In this document: positions 36,510-45,404 of the stretch, piece by piece | How positions within the stretch are numbered: the stretch's first letter is position 1 | How the letters are laid out: every line of letters starts with the position of its first letter | Assembly (NCBI GenBank): GCA_964460905.1 | Contig: CAYWRM010000011.1 | Coordinates: 37,253-101,252 of the forward strand | Direction of reading: 5' to 3' | DNA length: 64,000 nt | Origin: GCA-002708315 sp964460905 | Lineage (GTDB): Bacteria; Bacteroidota; Bacteroidia; Bacteroidales; F082 | Position numbers and translations under genes: made by a program | The notes under the pieces: model-generated | The model's database searches: none | What the model saw: only the letters and a program-made list of their open reading frames with translations | What the model was told of the DNA's origin: nothing

Positions 36510-36546
36510 AAGACCTTCCAGAGTTCGTAGAACCTGGAAGAGTCTT
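36510..36546. repeat. Palindromic repeat (family A) inside the importer operon
   Basis: AAGACCTTCCAG and CTGGAAGAGTCTT form an imperfect palindrome around GAGTTCGTAGAAC. It lies in the 70-base gap between the binding-protein and permease genes. In this position it could attenuate or stabilise the mRNA and so lower expression of the permease relative to the binding protein. Confidence 0.7.
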
Positions 36547-36565
36547 AAAGGATAACAGAAAAATA

Positions 36566-37603
36566 ATGTCTAAAAAACATACCAAACTAATTTTTGTAGT
36601 ACTGCCATTATTAATAGTATTTCTATTTCTTATAAATCTATGGTATGGTTCGGTAGTTATTAGCTGGATTGATGTTTGGGATGCTCTCATGTTAAATGTT
36701 AATGCTAACCAGGCATCAAAAATAATCATACTCCAATACAGGTTGCCTCAAGCCATTACGGCTATGTCGGTAGGTATTGGGTTAAGTATTTCAGGACTTT
36801 TATTGCAAACTACTTTTAGCAATCCACTTGCAGGGCCGTCAGTGCTTGGCATTAGCGCAGGAGCTAGTCTTGGTGTAGCAATTATGGTATTATTAGGTGG
36901 AGTTGTGGGAGCAAGTTTTAGTGGTACATTGTTGATACTTGGAGATATGGCAATTGTTCTGGCTGCTTTTGCCGGTGCTTTAGCTGTATTATTGATTATA
37001 ATCTTTGTTTCAGGAAGGGTTGGCAACGCAGTTACAATTTTGATTATTGGTATAATGATCGGTTATCTTGTTTCGGCTATTGTTGGTACTATGCAATTTT
37101 TTAGTAGCTCAGAAGATTTACATGCGTTTGTATTGTGGGGTTTGGGGAGTTTTTCGAAGACTAGTATTGTTCAATCTATCTGGATATTTATTACAACAAT
37201 ATTAGTTTTGATTGTGACAATGTGGTTTGTAAAACCGTTAAATGCACTATTGTTGGGTCGGCAATATGCAGTTAGTTCTGGGTTTAATGTAAAATTCCTA
37301 CAGTCAATATTTATATTAATATCAGGTTTTTTAATAGCATTGGGAACAGCTTTTACAGGCCCAATTGCATTTATCGGATTAGCAGTCCCACATATTGCAC
37401 GAACTGTTTTTCGTACATCTAATCACAGAATATTGTTGCCCGCTGTTGTACTTATTGGTGCTGCATTAACCTTGGGGTGTAATTTCATATCAAAACTTCC
37501 CGGATATGATGCATCCTTACCAATTAATGCCGTTACGTCAATTGTAGGAGCGCCAATTGTTATTTGGGTTATAATAAAAGGAAGGAGAATGAGTAATGGA
37601 TAG
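36566..37603 (+). CDS. FecCD-family ABC importer permease
   Basis: The 345-residue membrane protein has about ten hydrophobic helices and the family motifs RLPQAITAMSVGIGLSISG, FSNPLAGPSVLGISAGASLG and GPIAFIGLAVPHIARTVF (coupling region). It forms the transport channel of an iron-siderophore, haem or vitamin B12 importer. Its stop overlaps the start of the ATPase gene by eight bases. Confidence 0.94.
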   Translation: MSKKHTKLIFVVLPLLIVFLFLINLWYGSVVISWIDVWDALMLNVNANQASKIIILQYRLPQAITAMSVGIGLSISGLLLQTTFSNPLAGPSVLGISAGASLGVAIMVLLGGVVGASFSGTLLILGDMAIVLAAFAGALAVLLIIIFVSGRVGNAVTILIIGIMIGYLVSAIVGTMQFFSSSEDLHAFVLWGLGSFSKTSIVQSIWIFITTILVLIVTMWFVKPLNALLLGRQYAVSSGFNVKFLQSIFILISGFLIALGTAFTGPIAFIGLAVPHIARTVFRTSNHRILLPAVVLIGAALTLGCNFISKLPGYDASLPINAVTSIVGAPIVIWVIIKGRRMSNG

Positions 37604-38432
37604 TTCCCATCTAACTAATCCTGAGGGGTTACAAACGGCCTCAACTTTGAATGACAGATTACTTCAAGTTGAAAACTTAATTACCGGATATAAACTGTCA
37701 CGAAGTAAGATTTTGTCATTACATAATGATATTAACACATCTATTGGCAAGGGTGAACTTATTGCTTTGCTAGGTCCAAATGGAGCTGGAAAGTCAACAT
37801 TACTAAAATCTTTAACAGCCATTATTCCTGTTCTGGATGGAAATATTTATTACAACGGTAAAAATCTAAGTAATTTATCAAGAAAAGAAGTCGCCAGACT
37901 GGTTGCAGTTGTGCTAACCGACAAAATTGATGACAAATATTTGACAGCATATGACATTGTTGGTACAGGAAGATATCCATATGGGTCCTTTACTGGAAAA
38001 TTAACGAGTTCAGATAAACTAATAATTGAAAAGTCATTCAAAGATGTAGGAGCCTCTGAATTGAAAAATCGTTATTTCCATAGCTTAAGTGATGGTGAAA
38101 AACAGAAAGTTTTACTTGCTAGGGCAATTGCACAGGATACACCCATTATTTTACTTGATGAACCAACAGCTTATATTGATTCTCCGGGTAAAGTTATCAT
38201 AATGAATCTCTTAAATGATCTTGTTCTAAAACAAAACAAAACAATATTACTTACAACTCACGATACTGAACTAGCTCTTAATTATGCAACAAGGCTATGG
38301 CTTCTGGGAAAAGAAAATTATTTTGAAGATGGTGTTCCTGTTGAGATGATTAAGTCAGGGTTAATTAATAATCTTTTTGATAGGGAAGGGGTTGTATTTA
38401 ATAAAAGAAATAGGAGATTTGAAAAGGTTTGA
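37596..38432 (+). CDS. ABC importer ATP-binding protein (FecE/BtuD type)
   Basis: The 278-residue protein shows Walker A LGPNGAGKSTLL, the signature HSLSDGEKQKVLLARAIAQ, Walker B IILLDEPTAYID and the switch histidine in LTTHDTE. It powers the FecCD permease. The gene overlaps the permease gene by eight bases, giving a three-gene importer operon 35332-38432. Confidence 0.95.
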   Translation: MDSSHLTNPEGLQTASTLNDRLLQVENLITGYKLSRSKILSLHNDINTSIGKGELIALLGPNGAGKSTLLKSLTAIIPVLDGNIYYNGKNLSNLSRKEVARLVAVVLTDKIDDKYLTAYDIVGTGRYPYGSFTGKLTSSDKLIIEKSFKDVGASELKNRYFHSLSDGEKQKVLLARAIAQDTPIILLDEPTAYIDSPGKVIIMNLLNDLVLKQNKTILLTTHDTELALNYATRLWLLGKENYFEDGVPVEMIKSGLINNLFDREGVVFNKRNRRFEKV

Positions 38433-38703
38433 TTAAGTAGCAGAAGATTTTCACTAGAGCGAAACGTTTGGAAGAGTCTATTTGAATTTAGAATTTTGAT
38501 ATTAAAAGTAGAGTTAAATATAGCAAGACCTTGTCCTCCTGAGCAAAGCGAAGGAACTCAATCAAATATAGAGATTTTTCACTTCGTAAACTGGGTTCAG
38601 ATCAAACATCACATTATATTTGTTGAATTAAATTGATTAAATAGTTTTAGAACAAATGGTCTTTAGCATGTAAACTTAAACCACAATAATAACAATATCA
38701 ACC
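38433..38703. other. Intergenic region with degenerate repeat remnants
   Basis: The stretch 38532-38562 (GTCCTCCTGAGCAAAGCGAAGG) resembles a widespread Bacteroidota intergenic repeat with a CCTGAGCGAAGCGAAGG core. A further GGAAGAGTCT half-site of family A lies near 38471. TATATTTG at 38615-38622 matches the -7 consensus and might serve the amidohydrolase gene at 38704. Confidence 0.45.
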
Positions 38704-40353
38704 ATGAAAAAATTATTCTCAAAATTCAGTACATTTTTATTTCTATCAATTATGGCAGCAATAACGGTAAATGCGCAAAAAACTAATGTAGATTTAATTG
38801 TTACAAATGCACATGTTTATACAGTTAACGATTCTTTTGAAATGTTGGAAGCCTTTGCTGTTAACAAAGGTAAATTTGTTGCTTCGGGGTTAACGGCAGA
38901 AATAATGTCAAACTATACTTCTGAAAATGTTATAGATGCAGAGGGTAAGTTTATTTACCCCGGTTTTAATGATGGTCATAGTCATTTTTTGGGTTATGGA
39001 TTTGCTACTACTAAATATGCAAACCTGGTTGGAACAAGTTCGTATGACGAAGTTATTGAGCGTGCAAAGGCTCACTTTGAGAAATATCCGGGAGAATGGA
39101 TTCTTGGAAGAGGATGGGACCAAAACGATTGGCAGGATATTTCTTTTCCTACAAAAGAAAAACTAGATAAAGCCTTTCCCAATAATCCTGTTGTGCTAAC
39201 ACGTATCGATGGTCATGCAGTTGTTGTTAATTCCAAAGCACTCGAACTCGCTGATATCAACTCAACTACAACAGTTAATGGGGGTGAAGTTATTTTGGAA
39301 GATGGCGAACCTTCAGGTATTCTTGTTGATAATGCGATTGAAATTGTGAGAAGCTTTATACCAGAATTTAGTGAGGAAGAAAAAACTCAAGCTTTGTTAT
39401 CAGCTCAAAAAGATTGTTTTGCAGTTGGTCTTACAACAATTACTGACGCAGGTCTTGATAAACAAGATATATTATTAATAGATAAGTTACATAAGAATGG
39501 GAAGTTAACGATCAAAGTATATGCGATGTTAAGTCCTACAGACGAAAACTTTGAGTATTTTTTTAAAAATGATCCAATTAGAAATGGTAGACTTACTGTT
39601 AGTGCGGTAAAATTATATGCTGATGGTGCTCTTGGTTCACGGGGAGCGCTATTACTGGAACCATATTCAGATGCTCCAAATACACAGGGGCTGCAAATTG
39701 AATCCTTATCGTATTACGACAGTATTTGCGAAATGGCTTACAACGCAGGATTTCAGGTTAACACACATGCAATTGGCGATTCGGGAAATAGGATTATGCT
39801 TCGATCATATGCGAAACAGCTAAAGGGAAAAAATGATAAAAGATGGCGTATTGAACACGCGCAAATTGTTAGTCCTGATGATTTACACTATTTTAAGGAC
39901 TATTCGATTATCCCCTCAATCCAATCGACACATTGCACGTCTGATATGTACTGGGCTGACGAAAGACTTGGCCCAGAAAGAATAGGTAACGCTTATGCTT
40001 ACGCAGATTTGTTAAAGCAGAATGGTTGGTTTGTTAATGGAACTGATTTCCCAATTGAAAATATTAGTCCGCTGTTAACTTATTATGCGGCAGTAAGCAG
40101 GAAGGATTTAAAGGGTTGGCCCGAAGAAGGCTTTCAAATAGAAAATGCTTTGACTAGAGAAGATGCATTACGTTCAATAACTATATGGCCGGCAGTAGGA
40201 AGTTTTGATGAAGATAAAAAGGGTAGTATTGAGGTAGGGAAGGCTGCAGATTTTGTAATACTTGATAAGGATATTATGTTTATCCCTGAATCTGAAATTC
40301 CTGCAACCGATATTGTTGCAACTTATATTGATGGGATGCTTGTGAACGAATAA
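38704..40353 (+). CDS. Exported amidohydrolase (YtcJ-like, amidohydrolase family 3)
   Basis: The 549-residue protein has a signal peptide (about 1-24, ending VNAQ) and the metal-dependent hydrolase layout of the YtcJ group: IVTNAHVYTVND, the HxH motif in FNDGHSHFLG, LGRGWDQNDW, DGHAVVVNSKAL, SAVKLYADGALGSRGALL, QVNTHAIGDSGNR, RWRIEHAQIV and the late NGTDFPIENISPL. These enzymes hydrolyse N-substituted amides or related bonds with one or two metal ions. The physiological substrate is unknown. The gene stands alone on the plus strand. Confidence 0.92.
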   Translation: MKKLFSKFSTFLFLSIMAAITVNAQKTNVDLIVTNAHVYTVNDSFEMLEAFAVNKGKFVASGLTAEIMSNYTSENVIDAEGKFIYPGFNDGHSHFLGYGFATTKYANLVGTSSYDEVIERAKAHFEKYPGEWILGRGWDQNDWQDISFPTKEKLDKAFPNNPVVLTRIDGHAVVVNSKALELADINSTTTVNGGEVILEDGEPSGILVDNAIEIVRSFIPEFSEEEKTQALLSAQKDCFAVGLTTITDAGLDKQDILLIDKLHKNGKLTIKVYAMLSPTDENFEYFFKNDPIRNGRLTVSAVKLYADGALGSRGALLLEPYSDAPNTQGLQIESLSYYDSICEMAYNAGFQVNTHAIGDSGNRIMLRSYAKQLKGKNDKRWRIEHAQIVSPDDLHYFKDYSIIPSIQSTHCTSDMYWADERLGPERIGNAYAYADLLKQNGWFVNGTDFPIENISPLLTYYAAVSRKDLKGWPEEGFQIENALTREDALRSITIWPAVGSFDEDKKGSIEVGKAADFVILDKDIMFIPESEIPATDIVATYIDGMLVNE

Positions 40354-40385
40354 TTATTTTTGATAACTTGAATTACAATGACTGT

Positions 40386-41258
40386 TTAAGATTCCTTTAT
40401 TGGCTCCACATGAATAGTAATTTCAAGGTTAGGAAGTGTTTTTTTTAGTTCTTTTTCAATATCATCGCAAAGCTTGTGAGACTCTTTAACCGACATATTT
40501 CCGGGTACCTCAAAGTGAAAATCTAACTCTCTGTCGGAGCCGGCTTTTCTGGTCCTTACCATATGATAACCCATATTGTTCGACGTAAACTTATCAATTG
40601 TTTCAATAATTAATTTTTGCTCTTCTTCGGGGAGTGCGTTGTCAATGAGTGGTTTGTATGCTTCTACCAGAATTTCAAAAGCTTCTTTTAATATAAATGC
40701 TGCTACAACTATTGCTGCAACCGGATCTAAAAAATCCCACCCGGTAAAGTAAATGACAAGTAAGCTTATTCCAATACCAAGTGAGGTATAAACATGAACA
40801 CTTAAATGTAGTGCATCTGCTTTAAGTGCTATTGAATCAGTTTCTTTGGCTACTCGGTACATGTGACGGCTAACAAATAAATCAACTAAAGCCGAAATAA
40901 CCATAACAATAAAACCAAGTGTTAATCCGGTATGATCGATAGTATTTTCTCCTGAAAGCCTGTTAACTGCATGGTATATTATCCATCCCGAAGCCACAAA
41001 TATTAGTAAAGCTTCAACAACTCCTGAGATATTTTCATATTTTCCATGTCCGTAAGGGTGCTCCTTGTCAGGCGGTGAATCGGCAATTTTCACTGAAAAG
41101 TAAGCCATAATGGCGGCTAGTAAATCAATAAAAGTGTGAATGGCTTCACTAATGATACTTACAGAACCACTTATTAACCCAACTGTGAGGTTTAATACAA
41201 TTAGAAATGCATTTGAGAAAACTGATAATCGTGCTGCTTTTGCTTTTTTTCCTATCAT
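40386..41258 (-). CDS. Cation diffusion facilitator family transporter
   Basis: The 290-residue protein has six hydrophobic helices. The metal-binding sites of CDF proteins are in ISEAIHTFIDLLAA (His/Asp) and ALKADALHLSVHVYTS (Asp/His). DKEHPYGHGKYE is the family signature loop, and the cytoplasmic C-terminal domain follows (DRELDFHFEVPGNMSVKES). It exports divalent cations such as Zn2+, Fe2+ or Mn2+ in exchange for protons. In the second site a His replaces one of the usual residues, so the metal preference is open. Confidence 0.93.
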   Translation of the reverse strand: MIGKKAKAARLSVFSNAFLIVLNLTVGLISGSVSIISEAIHTFIDLLAAIMAYFSVKIADSPPDKEHPYGHGKYENISGVVEALLIFVASGWIIYHAVNRLSGENTIDHTGLTLGFIVMVISALVDLFVSRHMYRVAKETDSIALKADALHLSVHVYTSLGIGISLLVIYFTGWDFLDPVAAIVVAAFILKEAFEILVEAYKPLIDNALPEEEQKLIIETIDKFTSNNMGYHMVRTRKAGSDRELDFHFEVPGNMSVKESHKLCDDIEKELKKTLPNLEITIHVEPIKES

Positions 41259-41308
41259 AAAAAATTATTAATATTGTAAAAATACTATAAATTTATTTTG
41301 TTGTTAAA

Positions 41309-42094
41309 ATGATATTAAAAGAAAGCAGTCTTTATTTTCAAGAAACTGGAAGCGGTAAGCCATTGATATTGATTGCCGGGTTGGCATCTGATTCACAAAG
41401 TTGGTTACCTGTGATTGATGGATTGTCAAAACATAACCGCTTAATAATATTTGATAACAGGGGAATAGGGCGTTCACCTTTAGATAATAAAGGTATCACA
41501 GTTCAAAAAATGACAGATGATTGTGTGGAATTAATGGAGTATTTAAACCTTCCATCTGCCAGTATTCTTGGGCATTCCATGGGTGGGATGATAGCCATGG
41601 ATTTGGCTATTAGGTATCCGGATAAAGTGGATAAATTAATATTGGAAGCTACTTCTCCTTGCATATCAATGCGAAATAAAGAGCTTTTTAACGATTGGGT
41701 TACCTATCTAAAATCAGGAATGGAAAAAGAATTATGGTTTAGAAATATGTACTATTGGATATTTTCACCTGCATTTTTTAAGGATGAAGAAATGTTAAAC
41801 CAAGCTGTACAGATGGCTGTTGATTATCCTTACCCACAATCAGCTAAATCATTTGAAAATCAAGTTAATGCGGTGTCGGTGTTTAATTATATTTCAGAAA
41901 TAAGTAAAATACAATCTCCTACTTTAGTTATGTTTGGTCAGGAAGATTTGCTGTTTTCAGAATTGGAAACAGCTGTTTTATTTAAGGATCTGTCAAATTC
42001 AAACACTATTATAATCCCCAAAGCAGCTCATTCTATCCATATAGATAATCCTGAAGGATTTACAAAAGCCGTAGTAGATTTTTTAAGGGGTTAG
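41309..42094 (+). CDS. Alpha/beta hydrolase
   Basis: The 261-residue protein has the alpha/beta hydrolase layout: GKPLILIAGLASDSQSW (oxyanion-side loop), FDNRGIGRSP, the nucleophile elbow LGHSMGGMIAM, the acid in FGQEDLLFS and the histidine in AAHSIHIDNPEGF. It is cytoplasmic. The substrate is unknown; the sequence resembles the 3-oxoadipate enol-lactonase / MenH-like group only in general features. It is divergent from the CDF gene. Confidence 0.9.
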   Translation: MILKESSLYFQETGSGKPLILIAGLASDSQSWLPVIDGLSKHNRLIIFDNRGIGRSPLDNKGITVQKMTDDCVELMEYLNLPSASILGHSMGGMIAMDLAIRYPDKVDKLILEATSPCISMRNKELFNDWVTYLKSGMEKELWFRNMYYWIFSPAFFKDEEMLNQAVQMAVDYPYPQSAKSFENQVNAVSVFNYISEISKIQSPTLVMFGQEDLLFSELETAVLFKDLSNSNTIIIPKAAHSIHIDNPEGFTKAVVDFLRG

Positions 42095-42188
42095 TATTAT
42101 CCTTTATGTATATTTAAGCATAGCTTTTAAAAAGTTTTTATGACTAATTATAATATTTTGGATAAGTTTTTAGTAGCTAAATAAATAC

Positions 42189-42196
42189 TAATTTTG
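42189..42196 (+). promoter_or_regulatory. Candidate -7 element for typA
   Basis: TAATTTTG matches TAnnTTTG, 26 bases before the typA ATG. No -33 element with normal spacing was found. Confidence 0.4.
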
Positions 42197-42221
42197 CAGC
42201 CCCAAATAAGAAACAGGAAAA

Positions 42222-44024
42222 ATGCAGAATATCAGGAATATAGCCATTATAGCTCACGTTGATCACGGTAAAACAACACTAGTAGACAGGATGCTCCATC
42301 AGGTAAAGTTGTTTAGAGAAAACGAGGATGTAGGAGATTTAATTTTAGATAGTAATGATTTAGAACGAGAACGTGGAATTACAATACTCTCAAAAAATGT
42401 ATCAGTAAGATACAAAGAGGTAAAAATCAATATTATTGATACACCCGGTCACTCCGATTTTGGAGGTGAAGTAGAACGTGTATTGAATATGGCTGATGGT
42501 GTAATACTACTTGTGGATGCATTTGAAGGACCCATGCCACAAACACGGTTTGTACTACAAAAAGCGATAGATCTTGGTTTAAAACCGATTGTGGTAATTA
42601 ATAAAGTAGATAAGCCTAATTGCCGTCCTGATGAAGTTTATGAAGCTGTTTTTGATTTGATGTTTAACCTTGGTGCAACTGAAGATCAGCTTGATTTTCC
42701 AGTTGTATATGGATCTTCAAAGCAAGGTTGGATGTCTGATGACTGGCAAAATGAAACCGATAATGTTATTTATTTACTTGATCAGATTATTGAACACATC
42801 CCTCCGGCAGAATTTAAAGAAGGTACTCCACAAATGCAGATTACATCAATGGATTACTCTTCGTATGTAGGTAGAATTGCCGTTGGAAAACTACATCGTG
42901 GCACTATAAAGATGGGTATGCTAATTTCACTTGTTAAAAGAGATGGTTCAATTGTCAAGCAAAAAATAAAAGAGCTTTACTTGTTTGAAGGTCTTGGAAA
43001 AGAAAAATGCAAAACTGAAGTTAATGCTGGTGATATTGTAGCAATTATGGGCATTGAGGATTTTGAAATAGGCGATACTATAGCTGATATTGAAGAGCCT
43101 GAGGGTCTTCCTGCCATTAAAATTGATGAACCTACTATGAGTATGGTTTTTACAATTAATAACTCACCATTTTTTGGAAAAGAAGGAAAGTATGTAACAT
43201 CCAGGCATTTACGAGATAGACTATATCTTGAAATAGAAAAGAATTTAGCATTGAGGGTTGAAGAAACAAACTCTTCTGATTCATATCAGGTTTTTGGCAG
43301 AGGAATTCTTCATCTGTCGATACTTGTGGAAACTATGCGTCGTGAGGGTTATGAATTTCAATTGGGGCAACCTAAAGTAATAATTAAAGAAATCGATGGT
43401 GCTAAACATGAGCCCATTGAAAGTCTTACCGTACTGGTTCCTGAGGATTTTTCTGGAAAGGTTATTGATATAGTAACTATGCGTAAAGGTGAGTTTCTGA
43501 ATGTGGAACCAAAAAACGACAGGATGATGCTGGAGTTTAAAATTCCATCACGTGGGATAATTGGTCTGCGTAATAGTGTTTTAACTGCAACCGAAGGAGA
43601 AGCAATTATTGCTCATCGTTTTGATGCTTTTGAACCCTGGAAGGGAGAAATTAAAACACGTAATAATGGAGCATTAATCTCAATGGAAACTGGTACTGCT
43701 ATTCCTTTTGCTATCTTTAAACTTATCGATCGTGGTAAATTTTATATAAACCCGAATGTGGAAGTTTATGCAGGGCAGGTAATTGGCGAAAATAATCGTG
43801 CTGGTGATCTCGTAGTGAATGTAAACAAAACGAAGAAACTATCCAACATGCGTTCTTCGGGTTCTGATGATAAGGTGCTAATCCCACCATCAATTAAGTT
43901 TTCACTTGAGGAATATATGGAAATTATCAGGAATGATGAATATCTTGAAATTACACCTCGTACCATAAGGTTGAGAAAGATCCATCTCAATGAAATTGAG
44001 AGAAAGAGAATGTCAAAGATTTAG
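42222..44024 (+). CDS. typA: Ribosome-associated GTPase TypA/BipA
   Basis: The 600-residue protein has G1 AHVDHGKTTLVDRML, the switch I segment ERERGITI, G3 DTPGHSDFGGEVER, G4 NKVDKPNCRP and G5-like YGSSKQGW, then domains II-V and the C-terminal TypA-specific domain (KTKKLSNMRSSGSDDKVLIPP, EEYMEIIRNDEYLEITPRTIRLRK). TypA binds the ribosome and helps large-subunit assembly and stress adaptation. Length is standard. Confidence 0.98.
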   Translation: MQNIRNIAIIAHVDHGKTTLVDRMLHQVKLFRENEDVGDLILDSNDLERERGITILSKNVSVRYKEVKINIIDTPGHSDFGGEVERVLNMADGVILLVDAFEGPMPQTRFVLQKAIDLGLKPIVVINKVDKPNCRPDEVYEAVFDLMFNLGATEDQLDFPVVYGSSKQGWMSDDWQNETDNVIYLLDQIIEHIPPAEFKEGTPQMQITSMDYSSYVGRIAVGKLHRGTIKMGMLISLVKRDGSIVKQKIKELYLFEGLGKEKCKTEVNAGDIVAIMGIEDFEIGDTIADIEEPEGLPAIKIDEPTMSMVFTINNSPFFGKEGKYVTSRHLRDRLYLEIEKNLALRVEETNSSDSYQVFGRGILHLSILVETMRREGYEFQLGQPKVIIKEIDGAKHEPIESLTVLVPEDFSGKVIDIVTMRKGEFLNVEPKNDRMMLEFKIPSRGIIGLRNSVLTATEGEAIIAHRFDAFEPWKGEIKTRNNGALISMETGTAIPFAIFKLIDRGKFYINPNVEVYAGQVIGENNRAGDLVVNVNKTKKLSNMRSSGSDDKVLIPPSIKFSLEEYMEIIRNDEYLEITPRTIRLRKIHLNEIERKRMSKI

Positions 44025-44065
44025 GGAAATTTTCTTATCAAAATAATGTGTAAAAACTAAACTAC

Positions 44066-44644
44066 ATGAGAAAGATATTAATAATAGTTGCTTTTATATC
44101 TATCATAATCTCATCATGTGATGTGCTTGATCAGTTGGGAGAAGTGAACCGATTTGCACAGTGCGATTTTTCTATTAAGGATGTTCAAATAATTAAGTTG
44201 GGCAATATTGATGTATCAAAATACAAATCTGCCGGCGATTTTGGTTTTACCGAAATGCTTTTATTGGGTCAGCAATTGCTGACTAATGAATTACCTGCTG
44301 TTTTGTCGGTTAATATAAATGCTGTTAATAATCAGTCTTCTAAGGCTGCAATTTCAGGATTACAATGGCAATTGTTTATGAAGAATGAACAATATGGTGG
44401 GGGGAAATTAAATCAATATGTGGAGGTTCTTCCAGGACAATCCACAAGTTTTCCTGTTAACGCTGAGTTTGATCTTTTGAAATTACTCACTTCCGAAAAT
44501 CTTCAATCTATTATTGATTTGGTTATGGATATGGAAAATAAAGAGAAGTTGGAGAAACTAGATATTATGCTGAAAGTTAAGCCATACTATAAAGCTGGAG
44601 ATAATATTAAAGAATATCCAGGGTATTTAACCATAAGACCATAA
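44066..44644 (+). CDS. Hypothetical lipoprotein, LEA-type-2-like
   Basis: The 192-residue protein has a lipoprotein signal (ISIIISSCDVL, Cys about 18). The mature part has an immunoglobulin-like beta pattern seen in LEA14/WHy-type domains (FSIKDVQIIKLGNIDVSKY ... LSVNINAVNNQSSKAAISGLQWQLFMKN ... LPGQSTSFPVNAEFDLLKLL). Family placement is tentative and no function is known. It follows typA by 41 bases and may be cotranscribed. A hairpin at 44649-44676 follows. Confidence 0.75.
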   Translation: MRKILIIVAFISIIISSCDVLDQLGEVNRFAQCDFSIKDVQIIKLGNIDVSKYKSAGDFGFTEMLLLGQQLLTNELPAVLSVNINAVNNQSSKAAISGLQWQLFMKNEQYGGGKLNQYVEVLPGQSTSFPVNAEFDLLKLLTSENLQSIIDLVMDMENKEKLEKLDIMLKVKPYYKAGDNIKEYPGYLTIRP

Positions 44645-44648
44645 AAAA

Positions 44649-44676
44649 GAGGCTAACCCAAACTTGAATCAGCCTC
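44649..44676. terminator. Putative terminator hairpin
   Basis: GAGGCT and AGCCTC arms enclose 16 bases; A-run upstream and ATTT downstream. It lies five bases after the stop of the lipoprotein gene. The stem is short, so the call is moderate. Confidence 0.5.
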
Positions 44677-44724
44677 ATTTATAGTCAAATTAGAATTAAT
44701 TGTATTTATTTAGAAACCAATGGC

Positions 44725-44961
44725 TTAGAACAATCCGTCATTTTTATAGATTTCAAGCTGAACTTCTGAAAATGGGTCAATTTCTGAGCTTTTGTTTTTA
44801 GTTTTATTAATTATATTGCCTGTTTCAAAATTAACACTCAATATGTCACCATCCTCTAAATTAAGACTTTCAAGTGAGCTATATGTAAGTATTAGAAAAA
44901 GAGCACTAATATCATTTCTATTGTAAATGGCTCCATACGATGCTTCAATATTAGCCTGCAC
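44725..44961 (-). pseudogene. C-terminal fragment of an aconitase-family gene
   Basis: The 78-codon frame (GTG at 44961) matches the last 78 residues of the aconitase-family protein at 48480-50282, residue for residue without gaps: VQANIEASYGAIYNRN against VQAIIAESFGAIYERN, then ILTYSSL, EDGDIL, VNFETG and the shared ending FSEVQLEIYKNDGLF. About three quarters of positions agree by eye. The similarity begins exactly at the Val and the upstream DNA is unrelated. It cannot fold as an enzyme and lacks all cluster cysteines. It marks an older partial duplication across the sensor kinase locus. Confidence 0.9.
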
Positions 44962-44964
44962 AAA

Positions 44965-45404
44965 TATTATTTAATTTAGATTAACTCAATTCTTTTTTTT
45001 TATTGAAACTATCGATTTATGTAAATATCTAAATTCATCAAGGTGTGTAGTATTGAAAAAATATAGGTGATGAATTGATCATGAGTGATATAATTGCAAA
45101 GAGTACTTTGCAAATGGATTTTTTATATTAACTTTACCAAAACAAAACAATGAAATGCAATTGTGATTTGACTGTTTTTCTTAAACCCAATGATTCTTAA
45201 ATCCGATTTATGATTTTCATCAGCTTCTATATTGAATGATTCCTAAATAATTTAATTAGTCAACTAATATCAATTTATTCAGGTTGTATATAGGAACATA
45301 GGGAATAGTAAAATATACAGATTACATTGTTTACAATTCAAGTAATAAGCGCTTTTTTTTTGATAACATAATATTTGTTGTAACCGCAAATTAATAATAT
45401 TGCC
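44965..45404. other. Long AT-rich leader of the sensor kinase gene
   Basis: This 440-base gap holds no ORF of note, RNA signature or strong hairpin that I can see. It should contain the promoter for the sensor kinase; a TAATATTG near 45394 is one mismatch from the -7 consensus but lies too close to the ATG to be convincing. Confidence 0.4.
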
